Positions 1-8,862 of a stretch of DNA of 64,000 nucleotides are shown here, in pieces. Origin of the DNA: Fibrobacter sp. UWB4 (GTDB taxonomy: Bacteria > Fibrobacterota > Fibrobacteria > Fibrobacterales > Fibrobacteraceae). How positions within the stretch are numbered: position 1 is the first letter of the stretch; each line of letters starts with the position of its first letter. Position numbers and translations under genes: made by a program. Below the pieces are notes generated by a model, which did not search any database, was not told where the DNA came from, and saw only the letters and a list, made by a program, of their open reading frames with translations. The DNA is taken from NCBI RefSeq assembly GCF_002210345.1, contig NZ_MWQI01000011.1, positions 1 to 64,000 on the forward strand, given 5' to 3'.

Positions 1-98
1 TCATCGCTCCGATCGCCATGGAAAAGCAGCTCCGCTTCGCTATCCGCGAAGGTGGACGTACTGTTGGTGCTGGCTCTGTTACCGAAATCATCAAGTAA
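1..98 (+). CDS. tuf: Elongation factor Tu, C-terminal end (partial)
   Basis: Only the last 31 codons and the stop are in the window. They read [18 protein letters not shown] and end TEIIK, the typical C-terminus of EF-Tu domain 3. EF-Tu delivers aminoacyl-tRNA to the ribosome as a GTP complex. The stop at 96-98 lies 9 bases before the rpsJ start, so tuf leads directly into the S10 operon, an order common in bacteria (str operon upstream). The GTPase domain lies outside the window and cannot be judged. Confidence 0.95.
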
Positions 99-107
99 GG
101 AATAATC

Positions 108-416
108 ATGGCTGGTGAACGCATCCGTATTCGCTTGAAGAGCTTCGATCATCGTATGATCGACCGCTCTGCTCAAGATATCGTGAATACAGCTAAGAAC
201 ACTGGGGCTCGTATTGCAGGCCCCATCCCTCTCCCGACGAAGATCCAGAAGTATACGGTGCTCCGCTCTCCGCATATTGACAAGACTTCTCGTGAACAGT
301 TCGAATCCCGTACGCACAAGCGTCTTATCGACATCCTTGATGCTACGCCGCAAACTGTAGATTCCCTCATGAAACTTGACTTGCCGGCAGGCGTTGAAGT
401 CGAAATTAAGGTCTAA
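108..416 (+). CDS. rpsJ: Ribosomal protein S10
   Basis: A 102-residue protein of normal length for uS10. It starts [15 protein letters not shown], the usual S10 opening, and contains the GPIPLPTK segment of the long loop that reaches into the 30S head. AAGGAATAATC before the ATG gives a good Shine-Dalgarno. In many bacteria S10 also acts as NusE in transcription antitermination. It is the first gene of the S10 cluster here, following tuf directly. Identification is by length, motif and conserved gene order. Confidence 0.97.
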   Translation: MAGERIRIRLKSFDHRMIDRSAQDIVNTAKNTGARIAGPIPLPTKIQKYTVLRSPHIDKTSREQFESRTHKRLIDILDATPQTVDSLMKLDLPAGVEVEIKV

Positions 417-421
417 TAACA

Positions 422-1039
422 ATGAACGGTATTCTCGCAAAGAAATTGGGAATGACCCAAGTGTTCACGGAACAGGGCGAATGCGTCCCTGTCACGGTTC
501 TCGAAGCCGGTCCGTGCGTGGTCGTTTGCCATAAGACAGAAGAGAAGGACGGCTACACTGCTGTCCAGATCGGCTTTGGTCTCAAGAAGGAACAGCGCGC
601 CAATAAGGCAGAAGTCGGCCATTTCAAGAAGGCTGACGTGGCTGTTCGTGAACACCTCGCTGAATTTGATGTCGCTGATCTCGAATCCTGGCCGGTTGGC
701 AAGGAATTCGGCGCAGCCGACTTCGCTGATGCAAAGACTGTGAACGTCTCTGGCATCTCCAAGGGTCATGGTTTCTCTGGCACTATCAAGCGCCACGGTT
801 TCCATAGCGGTCCTCGTTCCCATGGTACGCACAATATGCGCGAACCGGGTGGTACGTCCGCTCACTCCTATCCGGGTCGTGTTTTCCCGGGTAAGCGTAT
901 GGCTGGTCAATACGGCAACAAGAAAGTGACCGTGAAGCACCTCCAGGTCGTCAAAGTTGATGGCGACCGCAACCTGATCTTCGTCCGTGGCGCTGTCCCG
1001 GGCCCGAAGAACAGCATCATCGTGGTGAGGAAAGACTAA
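422..1039 (+). CDS. rplC: Ribosomal protein L3
   Basis: A 205-residue uL3. The N-terminus MNGILAKKLGMTQVF and the central block SGISKGHGFSGTIKRHGF are family hallmarks; the following RSHGTHNMREPGG stretch is the loop that approaches the peptidyl-transferase centre. L3 is an early 50S assembly protein. Only 5 bases separate it from rpsJ and no strong Shine-Dalgarno is visible, so translation probably depends on coupling. Its stop shares one base with the rplD start (TAATG). Confidence 0.97.
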   Translation: MNGILAKKLGMTQVFTEQGECVPVTVLEAGPCVVVCHKTEEKDGYTAVQIGFGLKKEQRANKAEVGHFKKADVAVREHLAEFDVADLESWPVGKEFGAADFADAKTVNVSGISKGHGFSGTIKRHGFHSGPRSHGTHNMREPGGTSAHSYPGRVFPGKRMAGQYGNKKVTVKHLQVVKVDGDRNLIFVRGAVPGPKNSIIVVRKD

Positions 1040-1659
1040 TGGCTAGTGCAAAGCTTTTCGCCGCTACTGGCGATTTTAAGAATGATATCCAGCTCCCGGC
1101 TCTCTTCGACCAGGAAGTCAACAAGGTCTGCATGTACCTCCACATCAAGGCTATCCTGAACAACAACCGTCAGGGTACTGCTCAGACTAAGTCCAAGGGC
1201 GAAGTCAGTGGCGGTGGCCAGAAGCCGTGGAAGCAGAAGGGTACCGGCCGCGCTCGTTCCGGTCAGAACACCTCTGCAGTTTGGGTTCGTGGTGCTAAGG
1301 CACACGGTCCGAAGTCTCATGACTACTTCGAAAAGGTGAACAAGAAGGTCAAGAAGATCGCTTTCTACTCCGCTCTCGCCAACAAGGCTAGCGAAGGTAA
1401 GGTCTCCGTGTTCGAAGCTCTCAGCTTCAGCGCTCCGAAGACTAAGGATCTCCTCTCTGTTCTCGCCAAGTCCGGCATCGAACAGCGCAACGTTCTCTTC
1501 ATCGTTAGCGAAAAGGATCAGAACCTCTATCTTTCCTCTAACAACATTCCTTGGTGCCGCTGCGCTCGCGTAGCTGACGTCAACACTTACGATGTTGTTC
1601 GTGCAAATAACGTTGTCATCTCTCAGGCTGCTCTCGCAGAACTTGAAGGAGGCCGCTAA
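1039..1659 (+). CDS. rplD: Ribosomal protein L4
   Basis: A 206-residue uL4. The Gly/Lys/Arg-rich extended loop (GGGQKPWKQKGTGRARSG, near residues 54-71) is the part that lines the nascent-peptide exit tunnel. In enterobacteria L4 represses its own operon; nothing in the sequence shows whether that holds here. It overlaps the end of rplC by one base and the start of rplW by one base, so the three genes are tightly coupled. Confidence 0.96.
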   Translation: MASAKLFAATGDFKNDIQLPALFDQEVNKVCMYLHIKAILNNNRQGTAQTKSKGEVSGGGQKPWKQKGTGRARSGQNTSAVWVRGAKAHGPKSHDYFEKVNKKVKKIAFYSALANKASEGKVSVFEALSFSAPKTKDLLSVLAKSGIEQRNVLFIVSEKDQNLYLSSNNIPWCRCARVADVNTYDVVRANNVVISQAALAELEGGR

Positions 1660-1961
1660 TGAAAGAAATTCGCGAAATCCTCGTTGCTCCGCACGTTACC
1701 GAAGAAACCATGAAGAACATGGTCAATCCGCGTACGAACGTGCACAAGTACGTGTTCAAGGTCGCCATGGACGCTTCTAAGGAAGACATCAAGGCCGCTA
1801 TCGAAAAGCGCTTTGACGTCAAGGTCGCTAAGGTCAACACTTTGATCAACCGCGGCAAGATCAAGCGCGTCCGCATGGTCGCTGGCAAGAAACCGAACTG
1901 GAAGAAGGCCTACATCACATTGAAGGCCGGGCAAAAGATTGCCGAGTTTGAAGGAGTATAA
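1659..1961 (+). CDS. rplW: Ribosomal protein L23
   Basis: A 100-residue uL23, starting [16 protein letters not shown]. The pattern of an N-terminal alpha/beta fold, a basic loop ([15 protein letters not shown]) and a C-terminal strand fits L23, which sits at the tunnel exit and docks trigger factor and SRP. Trigger factor itself is encoded at 18191. It overlaps rplD by one base and lies two bases from rplB. Confidence 0.96.
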   Translation: MKEIREILVAPHVTEETMKNMVNPRTNVHKYVFKVAMDASKEDIKAAIEKRFDVKVAKVNTLINRGKIKRVRMVAGKKPNWKKAYITLKAGQKIAEFEGV

Positions 1962-1963
1962 CC

Positions 1964-2794
1964 ATGGGTCTGAAATCTTATCGCCCGATTACCCCGACAC
2001 TGCGTTACAAGCAGATTGGTGACCGCAAGGAACTCTCTGCTGTAAAGCCGTACAAGCCGCTTACCGAAGGTATCAAGCGTAGCTCCGGCCGTAACAATGC
2101 TGGTGAAATTACCTCCCGTCGTCGTGGTGGTGGTCACAAGAAACTGTATCGTATCATTGACTTCAAGCGTCAGTTTGCCGGTCTCTCCTGCACTGTCGAA
2201 ACGATTGAATACGATCCGAACCGTACCGCTCGCATCGCTCTCGTCAAGTACGAAAACGGCAAGCGCGCATACATCATCGCTCCGGCCGAAATCAAGGTTG
2301 GCGATGTGCTGAACGCTGGTGAAGGTGCTGAATTCCGCGTAGGTAACGCAATTCCTCTCCGCGACATTCCGCTCAACACCATTATCCACAACATCGAAAT
2401 GAAGCCGGGCAAGGGTGCCCAGATTGCTCGTTCCGCTGGTGCCGGTGCAGAACTGGTTGCCAAGGACGGCAAGCTCTGCCAGGTCAAGCTTCCGAGTGGC
2501 GAAGTCCGCTACATCCCGGAAGACTGCCTCGCTACCGTTGGTCAGGTTTCCAATATCGATCACATGAATGAATCCTCGGGTTCTGCAGGCCGCTCTCGCT
2601 GGCTCGGCAAGCGCCCGGCCGTCCGTGGTGTCGTTATGAACCCGGTCGATCACCCCCTTGGTGGTGGTGAAGGTCGTACCTCTGGTGGTCGTCATCCGTG
2701 CTCTCCTTGGGGTAAGAACTCTAAGGGTGCAAAAACTCGTAACAACAAGCGTACTGATAAGTTCATCGTACGTCATCGTCAGAAGAGGGCCTAA
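1964..2794 (+). CDS. rplB: Ribosomal protein L2
   Basis: A 276-residue uL2, the most conserved 50S protein. [14 protein letters not shown] opens it, and the C-terminal block with [18 protein letters not shown] includes the His known to lie near the peptidyl-transferase centre. GGAGTATAACC precedes the ATG. Its length is normal for bacteria. Place in the operon is canonical between L23 and S19. Confidence 0.98.
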   Translation: MGLKSYRPITPTLRYKQIGDRKELSAVKPYKPLTEGIKRSSGRNNAGEITSRRRGGGHKKLYRIIDFKRQFAGLSCTVETIEYDPNRTARIALVKYENGKRAYIIAPAEIKVGDVLNAGEGAEFRVGNAIPLRDIPLNTIIHNIEMKPGKGAQIARSAGAGAELVAKDGKLCQVKLPSGEVRYIPEDCLATVGQVSNIDHMNESSGSAGRSRWLGKRPAVRGVVMNPVDHPLGGGEGRTSGGRHPCSPWGKNSKGAKTRNNKRTDKFIVRHRQKRA

Positions 2795-2797
2795 TTC

Positions 2798-3079
2798 ATG
2801 TCTAGATCCCTTAAGAAAGGTGCGTTCGTGGATTCCCACGTTCTCAGCAAGGCCCAGGCGATGGCCGGTTCCGACAAGAAACAGGCTATCAAGACCTGGT
2901 CCCGTCGTTCCACAATCGTCCCGGATATGGTCGGACTCACGTTCTCCGTCTATAACGGCAAGCAGTTCCTTCCGGTTTATGTCACCGAAAACATGGTTGG
3001 CCATAAGCTCGGCGAATTCTCCATGACCCGTACTTTCCGCGGTCACCGCAAGACTGAAACTGCTGGAGGCAAGAAATAA
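2798..3079 (+). CDS. rpsS: Ribosomal protein S19
   Basis: A 93-residue uS19 opening [12 protein letters not shown] and containing the conserved [21 protein letters not shown] segment. It contacts S13 in the head of the 30S subunit; S13 is encoded later in the same cluster. The final residues ([12 protein letters not shown]) are a basic tail typical of the family. The TAA overlaps the rplV ATG by one base. Confidence 0.97.
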   Translation: MSRSLKKGAFVDSHVLSKAQAMAGSDKKQAIKTWSRRSTIVPDMVGLTFSVYNGKQFLPVYVTENMVGHKLGEFSMTRTFRGHRKTETAGGKK

Positions 3080-3429
3080 TGCAAGCTGTTGCTAAAGTTA
3101 AAAACGTCCGTTACGGCGTTCGCAAGCTCCGTCGCGTAGTCGACCTCGTTCGTGGCAAGTCCGTCAGCGAAGCCTTCGCGATGCTCTCCATCCTCCGTAC
3201 GCAGACCAAGGGTGCTCCGCTGGTTGAAAATGCTCTCAAGTCCGCTGTCGCTAACTTGAAGCAGAAGTCCGCCGCTCCGGTTTCCGCCGAAGAAATCGTG
3301 ATCAAGACCATCACCGCTGATGGTGGTACGATCATGAAGCGCATTCACCCGCGTTCCCAGGGCCGTGCTTTCCGTATCGAAAAGCCGCTCTCCCACATCA
3401 CCGTCGTTGTCGCAGACAAGGAGAATTAA
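3079..3429 (+). CDS. rplV: Ribosomal protein L22
   Basis: A 116-residue uL22. The motif [21 protein letters not shown] and the C-terminal [15 protein letters not shown] hairpin loop identify it. That hairpin reaches the exit tunnel and is a classic site of macrolide-resistance changes in other bacteria; no unusual insertion is visible. It is coupled to rpsS by a TAATG overlap and followed by rpsC after two bases. Confidence 0.97.
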   Translation: MQAVAKVKNVRYGVRKLRRVVDLVRGKSVSEAFAMLSILRTQTKGAPLVENALKSAVANLKQKSAAPVSAEEIVIKTITADGGTIMKRIHPRSQGRAFRIEKPLSHITVVVADKEN

Positions 3430-3431
3430 CA

Positions 3432-4091
3432 ATGGGTCACAAAACTCATCCTAATGGTCTTCGTCTTGGCGTTATCCGCGGTTGGGAATCCAAGTGGTAT
3501 GCCGAAGACAAGTTTGCCGATCTTCTCTATGAAGATATCGTGCTCCGTCGCTACTTGATGAAGCGTTTCGAACATGCCTCCCTCTCCAAGGTTGGCATCG
3601 AACGTACCGTCAAGAAGGTGAACGTTAACCTCTATACCGCTCGCCCGGGTATCGTTATCGGTAAAAAGGGCGAAGAATTGGAACGTTTGAAGGGCGAACT
3701 CCAGTTCCTCACCGGTAAAGAAATCTATATTGCAGTCCACGAAATCAAGCGTCCGGAAACTGATGCCAAGCTCGTGGCTGAAAACATTGCTCGCCAGCTC
3801 GAAAAGCGTATTTCTTTCCGCCGTGCCATGAAGCGCGCTATCCAGTCCGCTATGCGCATGGGTGTGGAAGGTATCAAGGTGCAGTGCGGTGGCCGCCTCG
3901 GTGGTGCCGAAATTGCCCGCGTTGAAAAGTATGCTGAAGGCCGCGTGCCTCTGCACACTCTTCGTGCTGACATCGACTACGCAACTGCCATCGCTAAGAC
4001 CGTTTATGGTGCCATCGGTATCAAGGTGTGGATCATGCACGGTGAAAAGATCGGTAAGGACGTCATGAACGACAACAAGAGAGAGAAGTAA
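3432..4091 (+). CDS. rpsC: Ribosomal protein S3
   Basis: A 219-residue uS3. [18 protein letters not shown] is the family N-terminus, and [17 protein letters not shown] is the KH domain loop that binds RNA at the mRNA entry channel. The C-terminal domain with [14 protein letters not shown] is also typical. Normal length, good Shine-Dalgarno (AAGGAGAATTAAC), position between L22 and L16 as in most bacteria. Confidence 0.98.
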   Translation: MGHKTHPNGLRLGVIRGWESKWYAEDKFADLLYEDIVLRRYLMKRFEHASLSKVGIERTVKKVNVNLYTARPGIVIGKKGEELERLKGELQFLTGKEIYIAVHEIKRPETDAKLVAENIARQLEKRISFRRAMKRAIQSAMRMGVEGIKVQCGGRLGGAEIARVEKYAEGRVPLHTLRADIDYATAIAKTVYGAIGIKVWIMHGEKIGKDVMNDNKREK

Positions 4092-4093
4092 TT

Positions 4094-4507
4094 ATGCTGA
4101 GTCCGAAAAGAACATTGCATCGTAAGCAAATGAAAGGGCGCATGAAGGGCGTCGCCTCTCGTGGCAACTATATCGCCTTTGGCGAATTCGGTATCCAGGC
4201 TCTTGAAAAGTGCTGGCTCACCGCTCGCCAGATCGAAGCTGCTCGTATCGCCATGACTCGTAAGATCAAGCGTGGTGGTCGCGTGTGGATTCGCGTCTTC
4301 CCCGATAAGCCGATCACCCGTCACCCTGCAGAAGCCCGTATGGGTAAGGGTAAGGGCGCAGTCGAATTCTGGGCAGCCGTAATCCTCCCGGGTCGCATCC
4401 TTTTTGAAATGGGTGGTGTTGAACGCGAACTTGCCATGGAAGCTCTCCATGTCGCAATTCAGAAGCTCCCCCTTAAGTGCAAAATCATCGAAGAATCGGA
4501 GATCTAA
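4094..4507 (+). CDS. rplP: Ribosomal protein L16
   Basis: A 137-residue uL16, starting [19 protein letters not shown]. The block RIFPDKP-like ([25 protein letters not shown]) carries the residues near the A-site tRNA elbow. L16 organises the peptidyl-transferase region late in 50S assembly. The stop codon overlaps the rpmC start by one base. Confidence 0.97.
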   Translation: MLSPKRTLHRKQMKGRMKGVASRGNYIAFGEFGIQALEKCWLTARQIEAARIAMTRKIKRGGRVWIRVFPDKPITRHPAEARMGKGKGAVEFWAAVILPGRILFEMGGVERELAMEALHVAIQKLPLKCKIIEESEI

Positions 4508-4698
4508 TGAAAGCACGTGAATTGAAAGAACTGGGCGTTGACCAGCTCAAGGAAAAACTGGCTCAGTTGAATCTCGATTTGTTCAATTACCGCATGACTG
4601 CGAAGCTCGGTAATTTGGAAAAACCCTCTGTGATTCAAGCTGCCCGCAAGGACATCGCCAGAATCAAGACCATCCTCAGCGAAAAGGCCAAGGCATAA
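4507..4698 (+). CDS. rpmC: Ribosomal protein L29
   Basis: A 63-residue uL29, [18 protein letters not shown], with the two-helix pattern and the [19 protein letters not shown] motif of the family. A longer reading frame opens 30 bases upstream inside rplP, but the ATG at 4507, overlapping the rplP stop, gives the standard length and conserved N-terminus, so I use it. L29 sits beside L23 at the exit tunnel. Confidence 0.95.
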   Translation: MKARELKELGVDQLKEKLAQLNLDLFNYRMTAKLGNLEKPSVIQAARKDIARIKTILSEKAKA

Positions 4699-4715
4699 GC
4701 CGGCAGGAGCAGGAA

Positions 4716-4970
4716 ATGGAAAGAAACCTTCGTAAAGTCAAGCAGGGTATCGTCTCCTCCGACAAGATGGACAAGACGATTACGGTTGTGGTCGAAAACC
4801 GCAAGCGTCACCCGATGTACAACAAGATCATGACTACGACTAGCAAGCTCAAGGCTCACGATGAAAAGAATGAAGCCCAAGAAGGCGACCTGGTCGAAAT
4901 CATGGAAACTCGTCCCCTCTCTGCAACGAAGCGCTGGCGCCTCGTCCGCATTGTGGAAAAGAAGAAGTAA
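4716..4970 (+). CDS. rpsQ: Ribosomal protein S17
   Basis: An 84-residue uS17 with an OB fold: [29 protein letters not shown], then the loop [21 protein letters not shown]. It is a primary 16S rRNA binding protein. A clear GGCAGGAGCAGGAA Shine-Dalgarno region lies in the 17-base gap after rpmC. Normal length and canonical position. Confidence 0.97.
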   Translation: MERNLRKVKQGIVSSDKMDKTITVVVENRKRHPMYNKIMTTTSKLKAHDEKNEAQEGDLVEIMETRPLSATKRWRLVRIVEKKK

Positions 4971-4990
4971 ACTCCTGGAGTAAGGCGAAT

Positions 4991-5359
4991 ATGATTCAAG
5001 AAGAAACCAGACTCGTCGTGGCCGATAACAGTGGTGCCAAGGAAGTCGCCTGCATCCGTGTTTTGGGTGGCACAAACCGTCGCTATGCTAGCATCGGTGA
5101 TGTCATCAAGGTAGCCGTTAAGGACGCTATCCCCCAGAGCAAGGTGAAGAAGGGTTCCGTGGCCGACGCCGTCGTCGTCCGTACAGCAAAAGAAATCGCA
5201 CGTCCGGATGGAACGTTCATTCGTTTCTCCGACAACGCAGTGGTTCTCATCAACAAGGATGGCGAACCGCGTGGAACCCGTATTTTTGGACCGGTGGCTC
5301 GTGAGCTCCGCGACAAGAAGTACATGAAGATCATCTCCCTCGCACCTGAGGTTCTGTAA
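4991..5359 (+). CDS. rplN: Ribosomal protein L14
   Basis: A 122-residue uL14, starting [18 protein letters not shown]. The five-stranded barrel signature and [20 protein letters not shown] at the C-terminus are diagnostic. It forms part of the inter-subunit bridge and the silencing-factor RsfS site. CCTGGAGTAAGG upstream provides the ribosome site. The stop overlaps the rplX ATG (TAATG). Confidence 0.98.
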   Translation: MIQEETRLVVADNSGAKEVACIRVLGGTNRRYASIGDVIKVAVKDAIPQSKVKKGSVADAVVVRTAKEIARPDGTFIRFSDNAVVLINKDGEPRGTRIFGPVARELRDKKYMKIISLAPEVL

Positions 5360-5658
5360 TGGCTAACATCAAGAAGAATGATAACGTCAAGGTGATTTCC
5401 GGTGCCAACAAGGGCAAGACCGGCACCGTGATCAGTGTCAAGGATGGCAAGGTGACCGTTTCTGGCGTCAACGTCTGCAAGCGTCACGAAAAGCCGTCTC
5501 AGACCAATCAGACTGGTGGCATCGTTGAAAAGGAATTGCCGATCGACATTTCCAACGTGATGCTTCTCGAAGGCAACACTCCCGTTCGTACCCGCATCGT
5601 TCGCGAAAAGGGTAAGAAGGGCGTTCGTACCAGTGTAAAAACTGGAAAGGCTGTGTAA
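5359..5658 (+). CDS. rplX: Ribosomal protein L24
   Basis: A 99-residue uL24 with the N-terminal KOW motif ([21 protein letters not shown], near residues 7-27) and the [17 protein letters not shown] block. L24 is an assembly initiator of the 50S subunit. Coupled to rplN by a one-base overlap; rplE follows after 9 bases. Confidence 0.97.
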   Translation: MANIKKNDNVKVISGANKGKTGTVISVKDGKVTVSGVNVCKRHEKPSQTNQTGGIVEKELPIDISNVMLLEGNTPVRTRIVREKGKKGVRTSVKTGKAV

Positions 5659-5667
5659 GGTAACGCA

Positions 5668-6207
5668 ATGAACCAGATGAAGCAATTCTATCTCGAAAAG
5701 GTCGTTCCGGCCTTGCAGCAAAAGTTTGCCTACAAGAACGTGATGCAGATTCCGCGTCTCGAAAAGATCGTGCTCAACATGGGCGTGGGCGCCGCTTCCC
5801 AGAACCGCAAGATTCTCGACGAAGCTGCTGACACTCTCACTGCTATCACCGGTCAGAAGGCTATTGTCACTAACGCTAAGAAGGCTGTCGCTAACTTCCA
5901 CCTCCGTGAAGGTATCGGCATCGGTGCTAAGGTCACACTTCATGGCGACAACATGTGGGACTTCCTCTATCGTTTCATCAACATCGACCTTCCGCGTGTC
6001 CGTGACTTCCGTGGTCTCGCACGCCGTGGCTTTGATGGCATGGGTAACTTCACCCTCGGCATCAAGGAACAGACGATCTTTGTTGAAATCGACATTGACA
6101 AGATTTCCCGTACCTTCGGTATGGACATCTCTTTCGTCACCTCCGCTAAGACGGACGACGAAGGCCGTGCCCTCCTCGAAGAACTTGGACTCCCCTTCAG
6201 GAAGTAA
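5668..6207 (+). CDS. rplE: Ribosomal protein L5
   Basis: A 179-residue uL5. [13 protein letters not shown] is the conserved start of the core, and [11 protein letters not shown] is the loop that touches P-site tRNA. With L18 it binds 5S rRNA; rplR lies downstream in the same cluster. Length is standard and GGTAACGC precedes the ATG. Confidence 0.97.
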   Translation: MNQMKQFYLEKVVPALQQKFAYKNVMQIPRLEKIVLNMGVGAASQNRKILDEAADTLTAITGQKAIVTNAKKAVANFHLREGIGIGAKVTLHGDNMWDFLYRFINIDLPRVRDFRGLARRGFDGMGNFTLGIKEQTIFVEIDIDKISRTFGMDISFVTSAKTDDEGRALLEELGLPFRK

Positions 6208-6216
6208 GGTAATACC

Positions 6217-6402
6217 ATGGCAAGCAGAAGAATGATTGAAAAATGCAAGCGTACTCCGAAGTATACCGTTCGTGGGTACAACCGTTGCAAGCGTTGCGGT
6301 AGGCCGCACGCCTTTATGCGCCGCTTTGGCCTTTGCCGTATTTGCTTCCGCGAAATGGCACTCGCCGGCGAAATCCCCGGTATCACAAAGTCGTCTTGGT
6401 AA
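6217..6402 (+). CDS. rpsN: Ribosomal protein S14, zinc-binding (type Z)
   Basis: A 61-residue short-form uS14. It has a four-cysteine zinc ribbon, CKRCGRP then CRICF (Cys at about residues 24, 27, 40, 43), and ends [11 protein letters not shown] as other type Z S14 proteins do. Species that meet zinc shortage often keep a second zinc-free S14 elsewhere; none is visible here. Canonical position between L5 and S8. Confidence 0.97.
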   Translation: MASRRMIEKCKRTPKYTVRGYNRCKRCGRPHAFMRRFGLCRICFREMALAGEIPGITKSSW

Positions 6403-6414
6403 GGAGAGTATAAA

Positions 6415-6810
6415 ATGGCAATGACAGATACTATCGCCGATATGCTCACCCGTATCCGCAATGCCTCTACGGCAAAGCTCCCCGTGGTGGACATTCCTGC
6501 CAGCAATCTGAAGCGTGATATTGCACGTGTGTTGCAGGAAAAAGGTTTCATTAAGAAGTTCGTCGTCGTCGATGACGGTAAGCAGGGCATCCTCAAGGTC
6601 CTCCTCCGTTACACGAAGGGCGAATCCGCTATCCAGGGCCTCCAGCGCGTTTCTACGCCGGGTCTCCGTCACTACGTTGACGTGGCCAAGCTTCCGCGCG
6701 TTCGCAACGGCCTCGGCTATGCTATCATCTCCACATCTAAAGGTGTCATGACTGACCACGAAGCCCGCGAACTCAAGGTGGGTGGCGAAGTCATCGCAAA
6801 GGTATGGTAA
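6415..6810 (+). CDS. rpsH: Ribosomal protein S8
   Basis: A 131-residue uS8: MTDTIADMLTRIRNAS at the N-terminus and the C-terminal block RVRNGLGYAIISTSKGVMTDHEAR, which binds 16S helix 21. Two start codons are possible, ATG at 6415 and at 6421; both follow AAGGAGAGTATAAA, and I take the first. In enterobacteria S8 represses the spc operon. Confidence 0.97.
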   Translation: MAMTDTIADMLTRIRNASTAKLPVVDIPASNLKRDIARVLQEKGFIKKFVVVDDGKQGILKVLLRYTKGESAIQGLQRVSTPGLRHYVDVAKLPRVRNGLGYAIISTSKGVMTDHEARELKVGGEVIAKVW

Positions 6811-6812
6811 AG

Positions 6813-7352
6813 ATGTCCCGTATCGGTAAAGCTATTATCACTATCCCGGCTGGCGTTAAGGTTAACGTCAACGGTCAGAACATCAAGGTCGAAGGCCCGA
6901 AGGGCAAGCTCGAAACGAACGTTCACGAACTCATCTCCATCAAGCTCGATGGCGACAAGCTCTCCTTCACCCGCCCGAATGATGAAAAGTTCACCCGCGC
7001 TATGCACGGCACCACTCGCGCTCTCGTCAACAACATGGTCGAAGGCGTGACCAAGGGTTTCCAGAAGACTCTCGAAATCGTTGGCGTTGGCTACCGCGTA
7101 GAACAGAAGGGCAAGGACCTCAACTTGGTTCTCGGCTTCTCTCATCCGGTGATCTTCAAGGCTCCGGAAGGCGTTGAACTGAAGGCTGTTGATCCGCTGA
7201 AGATCACGATCTCCGGCATCGACAAGCAGAAGGTTGGCCAAGCTGCAGCAGAAATTCGCAAGTACCGTAAGCCTGAACCGTATAAGGGCAAGGGCATCAA
7301 GTACGCTGGCGAAATTGTGCGTCGCAAGCAAGGTAAGAAGACAGGTAAATAA
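6813..7352 (+). CDS. rplF: Ribosomal protein L6
   Basis: A 179-residue uL6 beginning MSRIGKAIITIPAGV. Two repeated alpha/beta domains are visible, and the C-terminus has PEPYKGKGIKYAGEIVRRKQGKK, which lies near the sarcin-ricin loop. The frame opens at 6804 with MVK, inside the rpsH stop region, but MSRIGK at 6813 is the conserved family start, so that one is chosen. Confidence 0.96.
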   Translation: MSRIGKAIITIPAGVKVNVNGQNIKVEGPKGKLETNVHELISIKLDGDKLSFTRPNDEKFTRAMHGTTRALVNNMVEGVTKGFQKTLEIVGVGYRVEQKGKDLNLVLGFSHPVIFKAPEGVELKAVDPLKITISGIDKQKVGQAAAEIRKYRKPEPYKGKGIKYAGEIVRRKQGKKTGK

Positions 7353-7361
7353 GGGTAAACT

Positions 7362-7733
7362 ATGACTGCAATTGCTAAAAAAAGAATCCAGTCCAGAATC
7401 GCACGCCACGAACGCGTACGCAAGTCTGTTGTCGGAACTGCAGAATGCCCTCGTTTGGCTGTTCGCCGTTCCTTGTCTCACATGATTGCCCAGATCTTTG
7501 ATGACGAAAACAACAAGTCTGTCGCTCAGGTCACCACAGCTTCCAAGGAATTCCAGGGTAAGTTTGGTGAAATGACGAAGACCGAACAGGCTAAGCAGCT
7601 CGGTCTCCAGATTGCTGAACTCGCCAAGTCCAAGGGCATTGAATCCGTGGTCTTTGACCGCGGCGGTTACATCTATCACGGTCGCGTTCAGGCTCTCGCT
7701 GAGGGAGCTCGTGAAGGCGGACTCAAATTCTAG
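7362..7733 (+). CDS. rplR: Ribosomal protein L18
   Basis: A 123-residue uL18. The basic N-terminal tail (KKRIQSRIARHERVRKSV) and the C-terminal FDRGGYIYHGRVQALAEGAREGGLKF are the 5S rRNA-binding signature. Normal length; GGGTAAACT before the ATG. The TAG at 7731-7733 abuts the rpsE leader. Confidence 0.96.
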   Translation: MTAIAKKRIQSRIARHERVRKSVVGTAECPRLAVRRSLSHMIAQIFDDENNKSVAQVTTASKEFQGKFGEMTKTEQAKQLGLQIAELAKSKGIESVVFDRGGYIYHGRVQALAEGAREGGLKF

Positions 7734-7744
7734 TGAGGTACACT

Positions 7745-8227
7745 TTGGAACGCGAAGCTCAAGTTTCTGAATTTGAAGACAAGGTTGTACACATCAACCG
7801 TTGCGCTAAGACCGTCAAGGGCGGCCGTCGCATGTCCTTCTCCGCTCTCGTTGTCGTCGGCAACAAGAACGGCAAGGTCGGTGTCGGTCTCGGCAAGGCT
7901 AAGGAAGTTTCCGAAGCTATCCGTAAGGGTACCGAAGCTGCCCAGAGAAACATCGTGGAAGTCCAGCTCCTCGATGGCACCATCCCGCACGACATCGAAG
8001 TGAAGAGCGGTTCTACCCGCATCCTCCTCATGCCGGCTGCTCCGGGTACTGGTGTTATCGCCGGTGCTGCTGCCCGTGCTGTTCTCGAACTCGCCGGTGT
8101 ACGCAACATCCTCACGAAGATTCACGGTTCTTCTAACCCGAGCACTGTCGTCAGCGCTTGCTTGGAAGGCCTGCTTTCTCAGAAGAACAAACAGGACTGC
8201 GCCAAGTTGCGCGGTTTTGAAGCCTAA
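7745..8227 (+). CDS. rpsE: Ribosomal protein S5
   Basis: About 160 residues: a dsRBD-like N-terminal domain ([26 protein letters not shown]) and the C-terminal [19 protein letters not shown]-type motif. Start choice is not obvious because no ATG exists. GTG at 7733 overlaps the rplR stop, but GAGGT at 7736-7740 looks like the Shine-Dalgarno for TTG at 7745, and starting there removes a non-conserved extension. I prefer TTG at 7745; GTG would give 164 residues. S5 shapes the mRNA entry site and decoding fidelity. Confidence 0.9.
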   Translation: MEREAQVSEFEDKVVHINRCAKTVKGGRRMSFSALVVVGNKNGKVGVGLGKAKEVSEAIRKGTEAAQRNIVEVQLLDGTIPHDIEVKSGSTRILLMPAAPGTGVIAGAAARAVLELAGVRNILTKIHGSSNPSTVVSACLEGLLSQKNKQDCAKLRGFEA

Positions 8228-8240
8228 GGAGTAATACCTA

Positions 8241-8420
8241 ATGAAGAAAGTTCGTATTACTTTGATCAAGGGTATCGTCCGTCGCCTTCCGGTGCACCGC
8301 GCTAACGTGGCTGCACTCGGCCTCCGCAAGATCGGACAAACTGTTGAACACAATTTGACCCCGTCCATTGCTGGCATGATCAATGCCGTGAAGGACATGG
8401 TCAAGGTCGAGGAGATCTAA
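8241..8420 (+). CDS. rpmD: Ribosomal protein L30
   Basis: A 59-residue uL30 starting MKKVRITLIKGIVRRLPVHR, followed by ALGLRKIGQTVEHN, the family core. It fills the gap between rpsE and rplO exactly where L30 is expected. AAGGAGTAATACCTA gives a strong Shine-Dalgarno. The TAA at 8418-8420 lies one base before the rplO ATG. Confidence 0.95.
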   Translation: MKKVRITLIKGIVRRLPVHRANVAALGLRKIGQTVEHNLTPSIAGMINAVKDMVKVEEI

Positions 8421-8421
8421 G

Positions 8422-8862
8422 ATGGAACTCAATACTCTCAATCCTGGCAAGGCTGCCAAGGGCAAGAGCCGCAAGCGCATTGGTCGTGGTCCGGGCTCTG
8501 GCTGGGGCACTACTGCTGGTCGTGGTGAAAAGGGTGCTGGTGCTCGTAAGAGCGCTAAGGCCGGTCGCGTCGCCTTCGAAGGCGGCCAGATGCCGATTCA
8601 CCGTCGTATCCCGAAGCGCGGCTTCAAGCACGCTGGTGTTGAATTCCAGATCGTGAACCTGAAGAAGCTTGCCGCTGTTAGCGCTGTTGATTTCGATGCT
8701 AAGGTCCTCTTCGACCTCGGCTTCATCAAGAACGTCGAACTGCCGGTCAAGGTCCTCGCTTTTGGTTCTATCGACAAGGCTATCAACGTAAAGGTTAACG
8801 CTATCAGCGAAAAGGCAAAGGCTGCCATTGAAGCTGCTGGCGGCAAAGTTGAGATCATCTAA
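8422..8862 (+). CDS. rplO: Ribosomal protein L15
   Basis: A 146-residue uL15. The Gly/Arg/Lys-rich N-terminal half (KRIGRGPGSGWGTTAGRGEKGAGAR region, about residues 20-44) and GFEGGQMP-like VAFEGGQMPIHRRIPKRGF are the signature. L15 binds late in 50S assembly. The TAA overlaps the secY ATG by one base. Confidence 0.97.
   Translation: MELNTLNPGKAAKGKSRKRIGRGPGSGWGTTAGRGEKGAGARKSAKAGRVAFEGGQMPIHRRIPKRGFKHAGVEFQIVNLKKLAAVSAVDFDAKVLFDLGFIKNVELPVKVLAFGSIDKAINVKVNAISEKAKAAIEAAGGKVEII

Noticed and set aside
5083-6759. 558-codon open frame antisense to rplN-rpsH, and similar long antisense frames at 18158-19930 and 47365-49041
   Set aside because: All cross several or one well-supported genes on the opposite strand and follow their codon bias; no start signals or domains.
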